The notes under the pieces were generated by a model. That model did no database searches and had not been told where the DNA came from. It saw only the letters and a program-made list of their open reading frames with translations. From CAVVAL01 sp963742725 (lineage in GTDB: Bacteria; Actinomycetota; Actinomycetes; Mycobacteriales; Cryptosporangiaceae), in NCBI GenBank assembly GCA_963742725.1, contig CAVUMX010000004.1:62001-126000 (forward strand): DNA of 64,000 bases. Direction: 5' to 3'. Shown here one piece after another: positions 17,104 to 26,300 of this stretch; positions within the stretch are counted from its first letter, which is position 1, and every line of letters begins with the position of its first letter. The position numbers were made by a program, and so were the translations under genes.

Positions 17104-17146
17104 GCTGTCGTGACCTCCGCGGGGACGTGATGGGCGGCGCGGTTTG

Positions 17147-17755
17147 ATGGACCGGGTGCCGGGGTGGCCGGCGACGCTCGCGGAAGGGCCGGTAGGGCTG
17201 CGACCGCATCGGTTCCGGGACGCGCGCGCCTGGAGCGAGGCCAGGATCGCCAACGAGTCGTGGCTCGCGCCGTGGGAACCCACCGCCGCCCGCCCGTGGA
17301 AACGGCGACACGCACCCAGTGAGTACGGACCGCTGTACCGGGCACTGCGGCGCGGCGTCCGGGCCGGCTCGGTCGCCCCGTTCGTCATCACGTACGAGGG
17401 ACGGTTCGCCGGACAGTTGACGCTCGGCGACATCGTCCGGGGCGCGGTGTGCTCCGCCTACGCCGGGTACTGGGTCGACGGTCGCCTCGCCGGACGCGGC
17501 GTCATGCCCACGGCACTCGCGATGGCCGTCGACTTCGCGTTCACGGCCGCCGGACTGCACCGCGTCGAGGTGAACATCCGTCCGGAGAACAAAGCCAGCC
17601 GCCGCGTCGTCGAAAAGCTCGGATTCCGCCAGGAAGGCTTCCACCCCCGGTACATGCACGTGGACGGGGACTGGCGCGACCACGTCGGCTACGCGCTGAC
17701 CGTCGAGGACGTGGCCCCGTTCGGCCTCCTGTCCCGCTGGCGCGCCTCCCGCTGA
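17147..17755 (+). CDS. rimJ: GNAT N-acetyltransferase, RimJ-like
   Basis: 202 aa. GNAT fold with VGLRPHRFRDARAWSEAR at the start, the acetyl-CoA loop VDGRLAGRGVMPTALAMAV at about 110-130 and the helix RVEVNIRPENKASRRVVEKLGF, a hallmark of RimJ/RimL-type enzymes that acetylate protein N-termini or small amines. Position between glp and sepX is conserved. The ATG at 17147 is taken; a TTG lies 3 nt earlier. No strong ribosome-binding site is visible. Confidence 0.88.
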   Translation: MDRVPGWPATLAEGPVGLRPHRFRDARAWSEARIANESWLAPWEPTAARPWKRRHAPSEYGPLYRALRRGVRAGSVAPFVITYEGRFAGQLTLGDIVRGAVCSAYAGYWVDGRLAGRGVMPTALAMAVDFAFTAAGLHRVEVNIRPENKASRRVVEKLGFRQEGFHPRYMHVDGDWRDHVGYALTVEDVAPFGLLSRWRASR

Positions 17756-17826
17756 GCTTCCCGCCCGCCGCGCGCCCGCCCGCTCGCTCGCCGCGCGCCG
17801 CGCGCCCGCCCGCCGCCCGCGCCGGG

Positions 17827-17874
17827 AAGTGTGTGGAAAATTGCGAGCTATAGGTCGGGAAATGCCACACACTT
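17827..17874. promoter_or_regulatory. 10-bp inverted repeat upstream of sepX
   Basis: AAGTGTGTGG (17827-17836) and its perfect complement CCACACACTT (17865-17874) flank 28 nt containing TATAGG. The interval before it (17761-17825) is a G-poor, C-rich low-complexity tract. The layout suits an operator around a promoter or a long-loop hairpin between rimJ and sepX; which one is not clear. Confidence 0.4.
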
Positions 17875-18004
17875 GCGGCGGACGAGTTCTGGATAACTTT
17901 GTCGACACACCGACTTGCCTCCCTATCTCCGTGCGCTGATGCCCTTAGCCTCGGACAGTCGGGGGTAGTCCGCGCGCATCGCGGCAGTGACAGGAGGAGG
18001 GGAC

Positions 18005-18919
18005 ATGCCGTCTTCGGTGCTCCTCGCCATCCTGGTCGGGGCCGGGGTGCTGGCGCTCATGCCGGCGCTCGTGCGGCGCTACGACCGTGCGGTGCGCGCG
18101 CAGGACGAGCTGAGCACGTCGTCGATGCGGGTGCTGCTGCGCCGCCGTCGCCGCCGTACCGTGCCGGGCTCGTACCCGATCAACCCGCCGTCGACCCTGT
18201 TCGACGACCGGATCGTCGGTCGCGCCACGGTCGCCGACTCCCTGACCCCCGGCGACGCCGAGTCGGACGCGCTGGTGCGTGCCGCGCTCGTCCGCGACGC
18301 GCTGGCTCGTGACGACGCGGTCCGCGCTGCCCGTCGCGCCGCCGCGGTGGAGGAGCCGGTGCGGCAGGTCGCGTCCCGTCCGCTGCTGGACAGTGCGCAG
18401 GTGCTGCACTGGCGGCGGTTCCGGCGTCGGCGGGTGCTGCTCGCGTTCACGCTGCTGTTCATCGGCCAGGTGGTCGGCGTGGCGTTCGTCGGTCCGGGCT
18501 TCTGGGCCGGACTGGCCGTGTCGGCGGTGCTGATCCTCGGGTACCTCGTCCGGCTGCGCGCCGCGGCGGCGGCCGAACGTCGCCAGTTGGCCGCGGACCG
18601 GGCACGCCGTCACCGAGCGTACGAGTTCGTCCGGGTCGCCACCCGCGACACGTGGGTGCCGAACGCGGCGGCCGCGCGGGCGGCGACCTGGCTCGCTACC
18701 CCGCGCGAACAGCGGCGACGTCCGACCCGTGAGGTGGCTAGGGTGCTGGCCGCAGCCGGCCGTGACGCCGTGCGCGCGGGCGACGGAACCTGGGCGGTAC
18801 GCAAGACCCCGGTGGTCGTGCCGCCGCCCGCACGGACCGTCCGCCAGCCGGCCGCGCGCCAGTCCACACCCGTCCTGGTGGACCTCGACGAGGCACTCCC
18901 GAGGGCCGTCAATATGTGA
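18005..18919 (+). CDS. sepX: Membrane protein of the Glp locus, SepX/GLPR-like divisome protein
   Basis: 304 aa. TM1 is at residues 3-20 (VLLAILVGAGVLALMPALV), a ~115-residue cytoplasmic basic region follows, and two adjacent helices lie at about 146-180 (LLAFTLLFIGQVVGVAF, GLAVSAVLILGYLV), then a charged C-terminal tail. This one-plus-two helix layout, immediately after glp and rimJ, matches the actinobacterial membrane protein described as SepX in Streptomyces and as the Glp receptor in Corynebacterium, which helps organise the division site. Identification rests mainly on synteny and topology. RBS AGGAGGAGGGG precedes the ATG; a GTG 18 nt upstream lies before that site and is rejected. Confidence 0.8.
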   Translation: MPSSVLLAILVGAGVLALMPALVRRYDRAVRAQDELSTSSMRVLLRRRRRRTVPGSYPINPPSTLFDDRIVGRATVADSLTPGDAESDALVRAALVRDALARDDAVRAARRAAAVEEPVRQVASRPLLDSAQVLHWRRFRRRRVLLAFTLLFIGQVVGVAFVGPGFWAGLAVSAVLILGYLVRLRAAAAAERRQLAADRARRHRAYEFVRVATRDTWVPNAAAARAATWLATPREQRRRPTREVARVLAAAGRDAVRAGDGTWAVRKTPVVVPPPARTVRQPAARQSTPVLVDLDEALPRAVNM

Positions 18920-18950
18920 TGCCACTGCCTGCTAAGCTTGTGGCGTCCTC

Positions 18951-19024
18951 GGGGCTGTGGCGCAGTCCGGTAGCGCACCTCGTTCGCATCGAGGGGGTCT
19001 GGGGTTCAAATCCCCACAGCTCCA
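18951..19024 (+). tRNA. tRNA-Ala(CGC)
   Basis: 74-nt cloverleaf: acceptor GGGGCTG/CAGCTCC with the G3:U70 pair that identifies alanine tRNAs, D-arm GCGC/GCGC, anticodon stem CCTCG/CGAGG with loop TTCGCAT (anticodon CGC, codon GCG), T-arm TGGGG/CCCCA. Discriminator A at 19024; the terminal CCA is not encoded. Confidence 0.97.
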
Positions 19025-19039
19025 CCGAGGTAATTGCAG

Positions 19040-19079
19040 GTCAGAGGCCCTGTCCGCGAAAGCGGCCAGGGCCTCTGAC
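19040..19079 (+). terminator. Strong hairpin terminator after tRNA-Ala
   Basis: A 13-bp perfect stem (GTCAGAGGCCCTG and complement) extends, after a 1-nt mismatch, into CCGC-GAAA-GCGG, a GNRA tetraloop. It starts 16 nt after the tRNA and probably ends its transcript. Confidence 0.85.
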
Positions 19080-19217
19080 TGTTGCATGTCCGATTCTGGG
19101 AGCGGAGACCGCTTGCTGCCCCGGTAGCCAATGCCAGGACCCGAGGTCCGGCGCGCCGCCTCGGGCGGGGGTGCCAGCGGCGTCCTGGGCGGGGCCGAAG
19201 ATGCGGCGCCGTCTTGA

Positions 19218-19533
19218 AGCGGTGAGGGCCAGCAACCCGCAGGCTCGACGGACGACCCTCCAACGGAAGACGACGGCGGGCACGCAGGTGCTGGTGGCGG
19301 CGCGACGGACGGCGCCGAGGATGAGTCGATACCGGAGTGGATCGCGCGCGCGGCCGACCGGTTGCCCGCGCGACCCGGTGGCAAAGGACCGACCACCGGG
19401 AACCTATTCGAGCCGGATGGGACGCCGATTACGGATCCCGAGTTCACGGTCGCGGACGGACGCTTGCGGAGCGGCCGAGTGCGGACGTCCCGGCACATGC
19501 TCCGCGACGATTGGTATCCCGGCCAGCGGTCCG
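19218..19533 (+). pseudogene. Fragment of a polymorphic-toxin C-terminal region (deaminase-like)
   Basis: After a stop at 19215 an open frame encodes a Gly/Asp/Glu-rich linker and then a short conserved-looking segment: PEWIARAADRLPARPGGKG followed by PTTGNLFEPDGTPI. In actinobacterial polymorphic toxins such a segment opens DddA/SCP1.201-like deaminase domains. Here the sequence loses similarity after about 30 residues and lacks the catalytic His-Glu and Cys motifs, and no start codon with a ribosome-binding site is seen. Read as a decayed toxin tip next to an Imm1 remnant. Family call is tentative; remnant status is more certain. Confidence 0.45.
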
Positions 19534-19539
19534 TGCGGC

Positions 19540-19833
19540 GTGGCCTACGGCGTGCAAGTCCACAACAGCGACGCGTCCGGCAGTGTGATGGTCGGCATCG
19601 GCCACGAACGATCCTTTGTGGACTGGCTAGACAATAGCGGTGCGCGGGAGTCTGGGAGCGACCCCGATGTGCCAGCGTGGCCAGAGCCGATCGGTTTCGA
19701 CCTCTACGGCAACTGGCACGAGTACGAGCCCGACGACACGAGAGTCAGCTCCGACACCGCACGCCAGGCCGCGCGCGAGTACGTAGCCACGGGAGCACGT
19801 CCGCCGTGCGTTGGGTGGCAAGCGGCCAGTTGA
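19540..19833 (+). pseudogene. Imm1-family immunity protein, N-terminally truncated
   Basis: 97 codons from a GTG in the frame VAYGVQVHNSD. The C-terminal part reads FDLYGNWHEYEP, then ARQAAREYVATGARPPCVGW, the typical end of Imm1 immunity proteins, which neutralise polymorphic toxins, often deaminases. The normal N-terminal ~35 residues are missing. It directly follows the toxin-like fragment in another frame, suggesting an internal deletion fused the two. A functional short immunity protein cannot be excluded. Confidence 0.55.
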
Positions 19834-19913
19834 CGTCACCAGACGTTGCCAGAGGGGCGGCGCGCGAATTGTCGCGACGGGCGAGCGCGCAGTGGCGGGT
19901 GCGAGCGCTCGGT

Positions 19914-21116
19914 TTAGGCGTTCACCAGCGGTTTCGCGTGGCTGCGGTGCGATGCCGGCACGATGAGGATCGCCGCCACGAGGCTCACAGCCGCGACAAT
20001 TCCCCAGCCTGTGGCGCCGGTGGCCATGACGAGCCCCGAGATGACGGCGGGCCCGACGGTGTTCTGTGCGATGACGTGCAGGTCGAACGCGCCGAGGTAC
20101 TCGCCCTGGGCGTGTTCGGGTGCCAGCGCGTAGGCGAGTCCCCATGCGGACGCGGCCTGCATCACCTCGGTCACCGAGAAGACCAGTACCGCGGCGACCA
20201 GCGCCACCGTGGCGACGATCGTGCTGACGTTCATCGCGGTGACGGCGACGATCCCGCACCCGCCCGCGAGCCAGATCCCGGAGCGTCGGGCGATCTTGCC
20301 GGCGCCCTCCACCGTGTCGGCGCCGCGGCTCGCGCGTACCTGGAAGAGGATCACGAAGACGGTGTTGAAGATCAGCAGCAGCGGCACGACGGACGGGTGG
20401 ACGGAGGTGCGCTGCAACGCCCACAGCGGCAGCGTCACCAGCAGGATCGTGACGTGGTTGGCCAGCAACGAGGAGATCGCGACCACGCCGAGGAAGCGCA
20501 TGTCCCGGATGGCGCCGAACTTCTTGAACCCGACGGGCGTGGCCTGGCGGGGCGGGTCGACGGGCAGCCGGCGCACGAGCACGGCGGCGAGGGCCATGAG
20601 GACGGCGGTGGCCAGCGGGATCGCGTCGAGCAGGCTGCGTTGCAGCACCGCCAGCGCGGCGATGCCGCTGCCGATGCTGAACCCGATGTTGAAGACCGTC
20701 CGCATGATGGCGCGTATGCGGACCCGGTCCTCCGGTTTCACGAGCGAGCCGACGAGCGCTCCCATGCTCGGCCCGGTGCCGTACTCGATGAAGCCGAGGG
20801 CTATGACCAGCGGGTAGAAGGTGGCGGCCGTTCCCACGAGCGGGTAGAGCGCGAAGCCCACGGCCTCCATCGCGAACAGGATGCACAGCAGCCGCCGTGC
20901 CCCGAAGCGGTCGGAGACCATGCCGAACAGCAGCGAGGCGGCGAAGCCGGACAGGCCGGCGGCGGAGATGCCCAGACCGATCTGAGTGGGGCTGAGGCCG
21001 GCAGCAAGGGTGAAGTACACAGCGCTGCCGCTGATGAAGACCCCCTTGCCGACCGATTCGGCCAGCCGCAGGATCAACAGGTTTCGCAGGTCCGGTTCGG
21101 ACGGGATGAGTCGCAC
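19914..21116 (-). CDS. MFS transporter, probable exporter of the adjacent cluster
   Basis: 400 aa with 12 predicted transmembrane helices (for example VFISGSAVYFTLAAGL, FAASLLFGMVSDRFGARR with the MFS loop 2-3 motif, and C-terminal IVAAVSLVAAILIVPA). MFS drug exporters of this size commonly sit at the edge of biosynthetic clusters and export the product; divergent placement next to the regulator at 21586 supports this. The GTG at 21116 gives VRLIPSEPDLRNLL as N-terminus; longer frames upstream are Arg/Ser-rich and have no membrane character. Substrate is inferred only from context. Confidence 0.85.
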   Translation of the reverse strand: MRLIPSEPDLRNLLILRLAESVGKGVFISGSAVYFTLAAGLSPTQIGLGISAAGLSGFAASLLFGMVSDRFGARRLLCILFAMEAVGFALYPLVGTAATFYPLVIALGFIEYGTGPSMGALVGSLVKPEDRVRIRAIMRTVFNIGFSIGSGIAALAVLQRSLLDAIPLATAVLMALAAVLVRRLPVDPPRQATPVGFKKFGAIRDMRFLGVVAISSLLANHVTILLVTLPLWALQRTSVHPSVVPLLLIFNTVFVILFQVRASRGADTVEGAGKIARRSGIWLAGGCGIVAVTAMNVSTIVATVALVAAVLVFSVTEVMQAASAWGLAYALAPEHAQGEYLGAFDLHVIAQNTVGPAVISGLVMATGATGWGIVAAVSLVAAILIVPASHRSHAKPLVNA

Positions 21117-21585
21117 TGCGCCATGATGCGGCGATCGTCCACCCGGCCGGGAGGGTCGGGAGCGGGCGGCGGCGTGGGAGTTCTGCCCGGATCGACCGGG
21201 GTCGCGCACCCTGGACGGGCGGGATCGGTTCCCGCGTCGGGTGCCCGGAAGGGCAGGTTTGGAGGCGTCACGCTGGGTGCCCGAACGCGCAGTGTTCATC
21301 AGCTGGACGCGATTTCGCCCTTGTGGCGACGTTAAGCTCGCCACTCTTCGTCACGGGGGCATCGAGGGGGGCCACTCGTCCTGGCGGTTATCCGCGCTGG
21401 TCAAGATGCACTCGCGGCGGCGTCGCGCGCCGGCCGGACGACTGTGGCGACAGTTCATGTCCGGTGCGCGACTGTACGGGGAGTAACTGGCATCTCGCAG
21501 TTAGCCTGAGCGACCTCGGTCGCAGTGCGATTCAACTGGGGGAGTGATTCAGCACCATGACTAGATCGTGTGAAAGGGCATCCAG
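21117..21585. promoter_or_regulatory. Divergent regulatory gap between MFS and the response-regulator gene
   Basis: 469 bases with no convincing gene. An inverted repeat GTGGCGA-N8-TCGCCAC lies at 21323-21344 and a smaller one, AACTG-N8-CAGTT, at about 21487-21504. Either may be an operator for the divergent transcripts. No clear consensus promoter could be chosen by eye. Confidence 0.4.
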
Positions 21586-22275
21586 ATGACGGCCGTCAGC
21601 CTCGGCAGCAGAATCGCGCCGCACGCCATCGGGGATCTCACCGTGGTCCTCGCCGACGCGCAGCCGGTGGTCCGCAACGGACTCCGTGCGGTGCTCGCGT
21701 GCAGCGGTGGCGTCCACGTGGTGGCGGAGGCGGACAACCGGCGCGACGCGGTTCGCGAGGCGTTGCTGCACCGTCCCGACGTGCTGATCCTCGACGTCGA
21801 GATGTGCGGGCCGAAGAGCACCGCCGCCATCACCGAGATCCTGCAGAGCGCGCCCCGGGTCGCCGTACTCGTGTTCACCACTCTCGACGACGACGAGTCG
21901 GTGATGGCCGCCGTGCGCGCCGGCGCTCGTGGCTACCTCCTCAAGAGCGCAGGTGCCGAGGGCATCGTCCGGGCGATCCGCGGCCTCGCGGCGGGCGAGG
22001 CGGTCTTCGGCCCGATCGTGGCCCGCCGCCTCACCGATCTGCTGTCCAGCCGGTCGGCGCGGGAAGACGAGCTGTTCCCCGAGCTGACCGCGCGCGAGCG
22101 CGAGGTGCTGGAGCTCCTCGCCACCGGCCTGCGCAACTCGGCGATCGCGAGCCAGCTCCGGCTCTCCCCGAAGACCGTCAGCAACCACATCTCGACGATC
22201 TTCGGCAAGCTACGCGCCGACGGCCGGGCGGAGGCCATCGTCCTGGCGCGCAAGGCCGGTATGGGACTCGGCTAG
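21586..22275 (+). CDS. NarL/FixJ-type response regulator, orphan
   Basis: 229 aa. A receiver domain (about 17-135) holds the acidic pocket at VVLADAQPVVRNG, phospho-acceptor Asp70 in VLILDVEMCG and the conserved Lys120 in GYLLKSA. A LuxR-type helix-turn-helix follows (about 163-225: LTAREREVLELLATG, then NSAIASQLRLSPKTVSNH). No histidine kinase is in the window, so it is an orphan or partnered elsewhere. Position at the head of the NRPS/PKS genes and divergent from the exporter suggests it controls the cluster. Confidence 0.9.
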   Translation: MTAVSLGSRIAPHAIGDLTVVLADAQPVVRNGLRAVLACSGGVHVVAEADNRRDAVREALLHRPDVLILDVEMCGPKSTAAITEILQSAPRVAVLVFTTLDDDESVMAAVRAGARGYLLKSAGAEGIVRAIRGLAAGEAVFGPIVARRLTDLLSSRSAREDELFPELTAREREVLELLATGLRNSAIASQLRLSPKTVSNHISTIFGKLRADGRAEAIVLARKAGMGLG

Positions 22276-22467
22276 CTACTCGTGCCGTTCCTGTGATGAG
22301 CACAGGCTGAGCTTGGGCGCGGCGGTCACCCAGCCGCCACGGGTCGCGGCGAGGGACCGTCCGGGAAATCTGCCCGAGCTGCCGGGAAAACGGCCTCTGC
22401 CGCACAGGATGCCGATGCGGGGACGGTGTAGGGGTCGCACCCTCACCAACCAGATCGGCATCGACGT

Positions 22468-23304
22468 ATGGATCTCGGCGCTATCGCGGTACGCCTGGAA
22501 AGGCGGTTCGGACCGTCCGTCCACTCGTGGACGGAGACGCTGTCCGCACGGGTCGCCGAGCTGGCCGCCGAGTGGGAGCTGACGGTCGGCGAGCCGTTCG
22601 AGCGCGGGAACTCCTCGGTGGCGTTCCGGTGCAGCGGTCCGCGCGGCGCCACCGTCCTCAAGATGTGCCCGAAGCCTCGGTTCGTCGCCGAGGAGGTGCG
22701 CATGCTGGGACTGTTCGCGACCAGCGGCCGGGTGCCGCTCGTGGTGGAGCAGGTCCGCGACGCGCTGCTCATGGAGCTGGTGGAGCCCGGCACTCCGGTG
22801 GAGAAGCTGCCCTGCCCGTCCGCCACGGCGTACGCGGAGTTCCTGCGCGACCTGCACTCCGCGGGCAGCCCTGACGCCGCGCCCCGCCAGTTGTACGGGT
22901 GGACCGAGGTGCTGTTCGAGTCGGCCGCGCGGCGCGGGGTGGATCTCGGCTCCGCGCGGGACATGCGGGACGAGCTGATCGCCACCCAGACGCGTGAGGT
23001 GCTGCTCCACGGTGACCTGCACCTGGGCAACGTGCTCGACGGCGGAGCGCGTGGCCTGGTCGCGATCGATCCGACCGCCTGCGCCGGCGACCCCTGCTTC
23101 GACGCCGTCGACTACGTACTCGAAGGCACCAGCTCCGCCGAGATCGTGCGGCGGCGCGACGAGCTGGCCAAGGCCGCCGACCTCGACGTCGAGCGCCTCG
23201 ACGCCTGGTGCCGGGTAACCGCCCCGATCGGCGCCTCGCACGTGAATCCGCGCCATGCCGCAGCGATCCTGGAGTTCGCCTCCAGTGCCGCGCTGCGCGG
23301 CTGA
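22468..23304 (+). CDS. APH(6)/hydroxyurea-kinase-like phosphotransferase
   Basis: 278 aa. The kinase catalytic loop is LLHGDLHLGNVLDGG (about residues 178-192) and the metal-binding segment is LVAIDPTACAGDPCFDAVDYV, the pattern of the aminoglycoside/hydroxyurea resistance kinase family that includes streptomycin 6-phosphotransferases. N-terminal ATP-binding strands are EPFERGNSSVAFRCSG and ATVLKMCPKP. Located 30 nt before the first NRPS gene, it may modify the cluster's product or an intermediate (a Ser/Thr hydroxyl is a plausible target), giving self-protection, or be a tailoring kinase. The role is inference. Confidence 0.8.
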   Translation: MDLGAIAVRLERRFGPSVHSWTETLSARVAELAAEWELTVGEPFERGNSSVAFRCSGPRGATVLKMCPKPRFVAEEVRMLGLFATSGRVPLVVEQVRDALLMELVEPGTPVEKLPCPSATAYAEFLRDLHSAGSPDAAPRQLYGWTEVLFESAARRGVDLGSARDMRDELIATQTREVLLHGDLHLGNVLDGGARGLVAIDPTACAGDPCFDAVDYVLEGTSSAEIVRRRDELAKAADLDVERLDAWCRVTAPIGASHVNPRHAAAILEFASSAALRG

Positions 23305-23334
23305 CCCGTCTTTCTGGACTGTAGGAGGTTCGGC

Positions 23335-26300
23335 ATGCCGCGCATCGGCCGCGCGTCGTTCGCCCAGGAACGGCTCTTCTTCCTCAACGAACTCACGCCG
23401 GGGCATCCCGGTTACGTGGTGGCGCTGGCACTGCGGATCCGCGGCACGCTCGACGTGGCGGCCCTGCGCCAGGCGCTGTCGGATCTCGTGGCGCGCCACG
23501 ACGTGTTACGGACCACGTTCGCGCTGGACGACGGCGTGCTGACCCAGCGGGTGCACGACGACGCGCAGCCCGTGGTCGACGTCCAGGTGCGCGCGCTGGC
23601 CGGCGACGCCGGGCAGGACGCCGACCTCCGAGACCTGGTGAGCACGCAGGCGCGGCAGCCCTTCTCGCTCACGGACGGGCCGGTCATCCGGGCGACCATC
23701 GTGTCGTGGTCGGCTGAGGAGCACGCGCTGGCGCTGCTGGTCCACCACATCGCCTGCGACGGCTGGTCGGTGGGGATCCTGCTGCACGACCTGGCCGCCC
23801 TGTACAACGGGCACCGGCTCGACGTTCCGGTGTCCTATCTGGACCACTCAGTGGACAAGCGCGCGGAGTGGGACGGCGTCGACTCGCGCGCGCTGGAGTT
23901 CTGGCGCGAGACCCTCACCGGCGTCCCGCAGCTGGCGCTCTACACCGACCACCCGCGCCCGCCGGTGCTCAGCCATCGCGGCGCTGTGCTGCGCCGTCCC
24001 GTCGACACCGAACTCGTCACCGAACTGGGCGCGTGGGCACGAGGGCGCGGTACCACCCTGTTCGCGGTGACGGTCGCCGCCTACGCCGCCGTGCTCGCCC
24101 GGTACACCCGCCAGGACGAGGTCGTCGTCGGAGTGCCGGTCGCCAACCGCCTCGACGAGGACGAGGAGGCCCTGGTCGGCTGCCTCGTCAACACGCTGCC
24201 CCTGCGGATCGACGTCTCGGGCGAACCGACGTTCGCGCAGCTCGTGGACCGGGTGAGCGAGACGGCGCGGGCGGCGTTGGCCTACCAGGACGTGCCGTTC
24301 GAGCAGATCGTCCGCGCCGTCGACGCCGAACGCCAGCTCGGCCACGCGCCGCTGTTCCAGACCTCGCTGAGCCTGCAGAGCTTCCCGTTCGCGCTGCCCG
24401 AGCTGGACGGGCTCACCGTGACCGAGGTGGACGTCGAGATCGACGCCGCCAAGTTCGACCTCGGCATCACCCTCGACGTCGCGGCCGGCGAACCTTTCCT
24501 GCGCGCCGAGTACAGCACCGACCTGTTCGAGGCCGGCACGGTCGCGCGGCTCCTCGACCACCTGGGGCAGCTGCTGCGCTCGATCGGCGGCGACAGCGAA
24601 CCGTCGATGGTGGGCGCGGACGAGGCGGTTCTCGTCACGCAGGACTTCAACCCGGAGCGGACGCCGACGCCCGATGGTCCGGGGCTGCTCAAGCGGTTCG
24701 AGGAGCACGCAACGCGGCACCCGTCCGCCGTGGCGGTACGCCACCAGGGCCGCGATCTCACCTACGGCGAGTTGAGCCGCTGGTCGAGCCGGATCGCCGC
24801 GCTGCTCCGGCGCGACGGCGTGTCCCAGGGCGACCTCGTGGGGCTGCTGCTTCGGCGCTCGCCGGCTGTCGTCGCGGCAATCCTGGCGGTGTGGAAGGCG
24901 GGCGCGGCGTATGTGCCGCTCGACCCGGACTACCCGGAGCACCGGCTGCGGCTGATCGTCGACGACTCGCGGGTGCCGGTCGTGCTGGTGGAGGACGGAA
25001 CCGCGGCGGTGCTCGACCGGCTCGCGCCGGGCCTCCGCGCGCTGGACGTCAACACAGCGGACGACGGCAGTGACGTGCCCGATCCGACCACCGCGCCGGA
25101 CGACCTGGCCTACGTGATCTACACGTCCGGCTCGACCGGCGTGCCGAAGGGCGTCATGGTGGCGCACGCGGGGCTCGACGCGCTGTTCGCCGTGCCGCCG
25201 GGCGGGCTCGACATCGCGTCGGACGACGTGTGGCTGTGCGCGCACTCGTTCTCGTTCGACTTCTCGGTCTGGGAGATGTGGGGAGCGCTGTCGTTCGGCG
25301 GCCGTGTGGTCGTCGCCGACGCGGACGACCTGCTCGACCCGGCCCGGGTCGCGGGGCTGATCCAGTCCGAGGGCGTCACCGTGCTGAGCCAGACGCCCGG
25401 CGCCCTGTACCGGCTGCTTCCCGGGCTCCTCGACCGGGTGCGGACCGAGGGCTCCGCGCTGCGGTACGTCGTCTCGGGCGGCGAGGCGCTGAGCTGGACC
25501 CGGCTCGCCGGGCTGGTGAGTGGCGCCGACCGCCTGCACGCCGAGTTCGTGAACATGTACGGGATCACCGAGGGCACGGTGCACGTCACCGCGGGCGCGG
25601 CGGGCGTCAAGGAGATCGCCGGTGTCAGGGCGATCACCGGTGTCACGGAAGGCAGCGTCGGTGTTCCGCTGCCGTCGGGACGCTGCTACGTGCTGGACGA
25701 GCGGCGCCGCCCGACCGGCGTCGGCGTGCCGGGGGAGCTGTACATCGGCGGCGCGCTGGTCGCGAAGGGCTACCTCCACAACCCTGAACTCTCTGCCACG
25801 AGGTTCGTCCCGGACCCGTACTCCGATGTGGACGGAGCGATGATCTACCGCACCGGCGACATCGCGCGGTGGACCGCCGACGGCGAACTTCTCTACCTGG
25901 GACGTGAGGACGGGCAGATCCAGCTGCGCGGGTACCGGGTGGAGTGCGCGGAGGTCGAGCGGGCGTTCCTGCGGCACCCCGCCGTCCGGGCCTGCGCGGT
26001 GCTGGCGGACGGCGACGAGTTGCTGGCGTTCGTCAGCGGCGACCTCACGCCCGGCGTCGAGCGGGACCTGCGGGCGCACGCCGGCGAGATCCTGCCGCGG
26101 TACATGGTGCCGTCGCGGATCGTCGCGGTGGGCGCCGTCCCGCTCACCGCGCACGGCAAGGTCGACGGCGCCCGGCTGCTCCGGGAGCTGCCGCCCGCGG
26201 TGCCTGCCCAGCGTGTGCCGGAGTCCGCCGGTACGCCCATCGAGGAGCGGATCCGTCGGCTGTGGGTCGAGGTGCTGGACCGGTCCGACGTCGGCCTGAC

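Noticed and set aside
18932..19498. Minus-strand open frame across the tRNA-Ala terminator
   Set aside because: It runs through the tRNA and its hairpin with low-complexity composition; not a gene.
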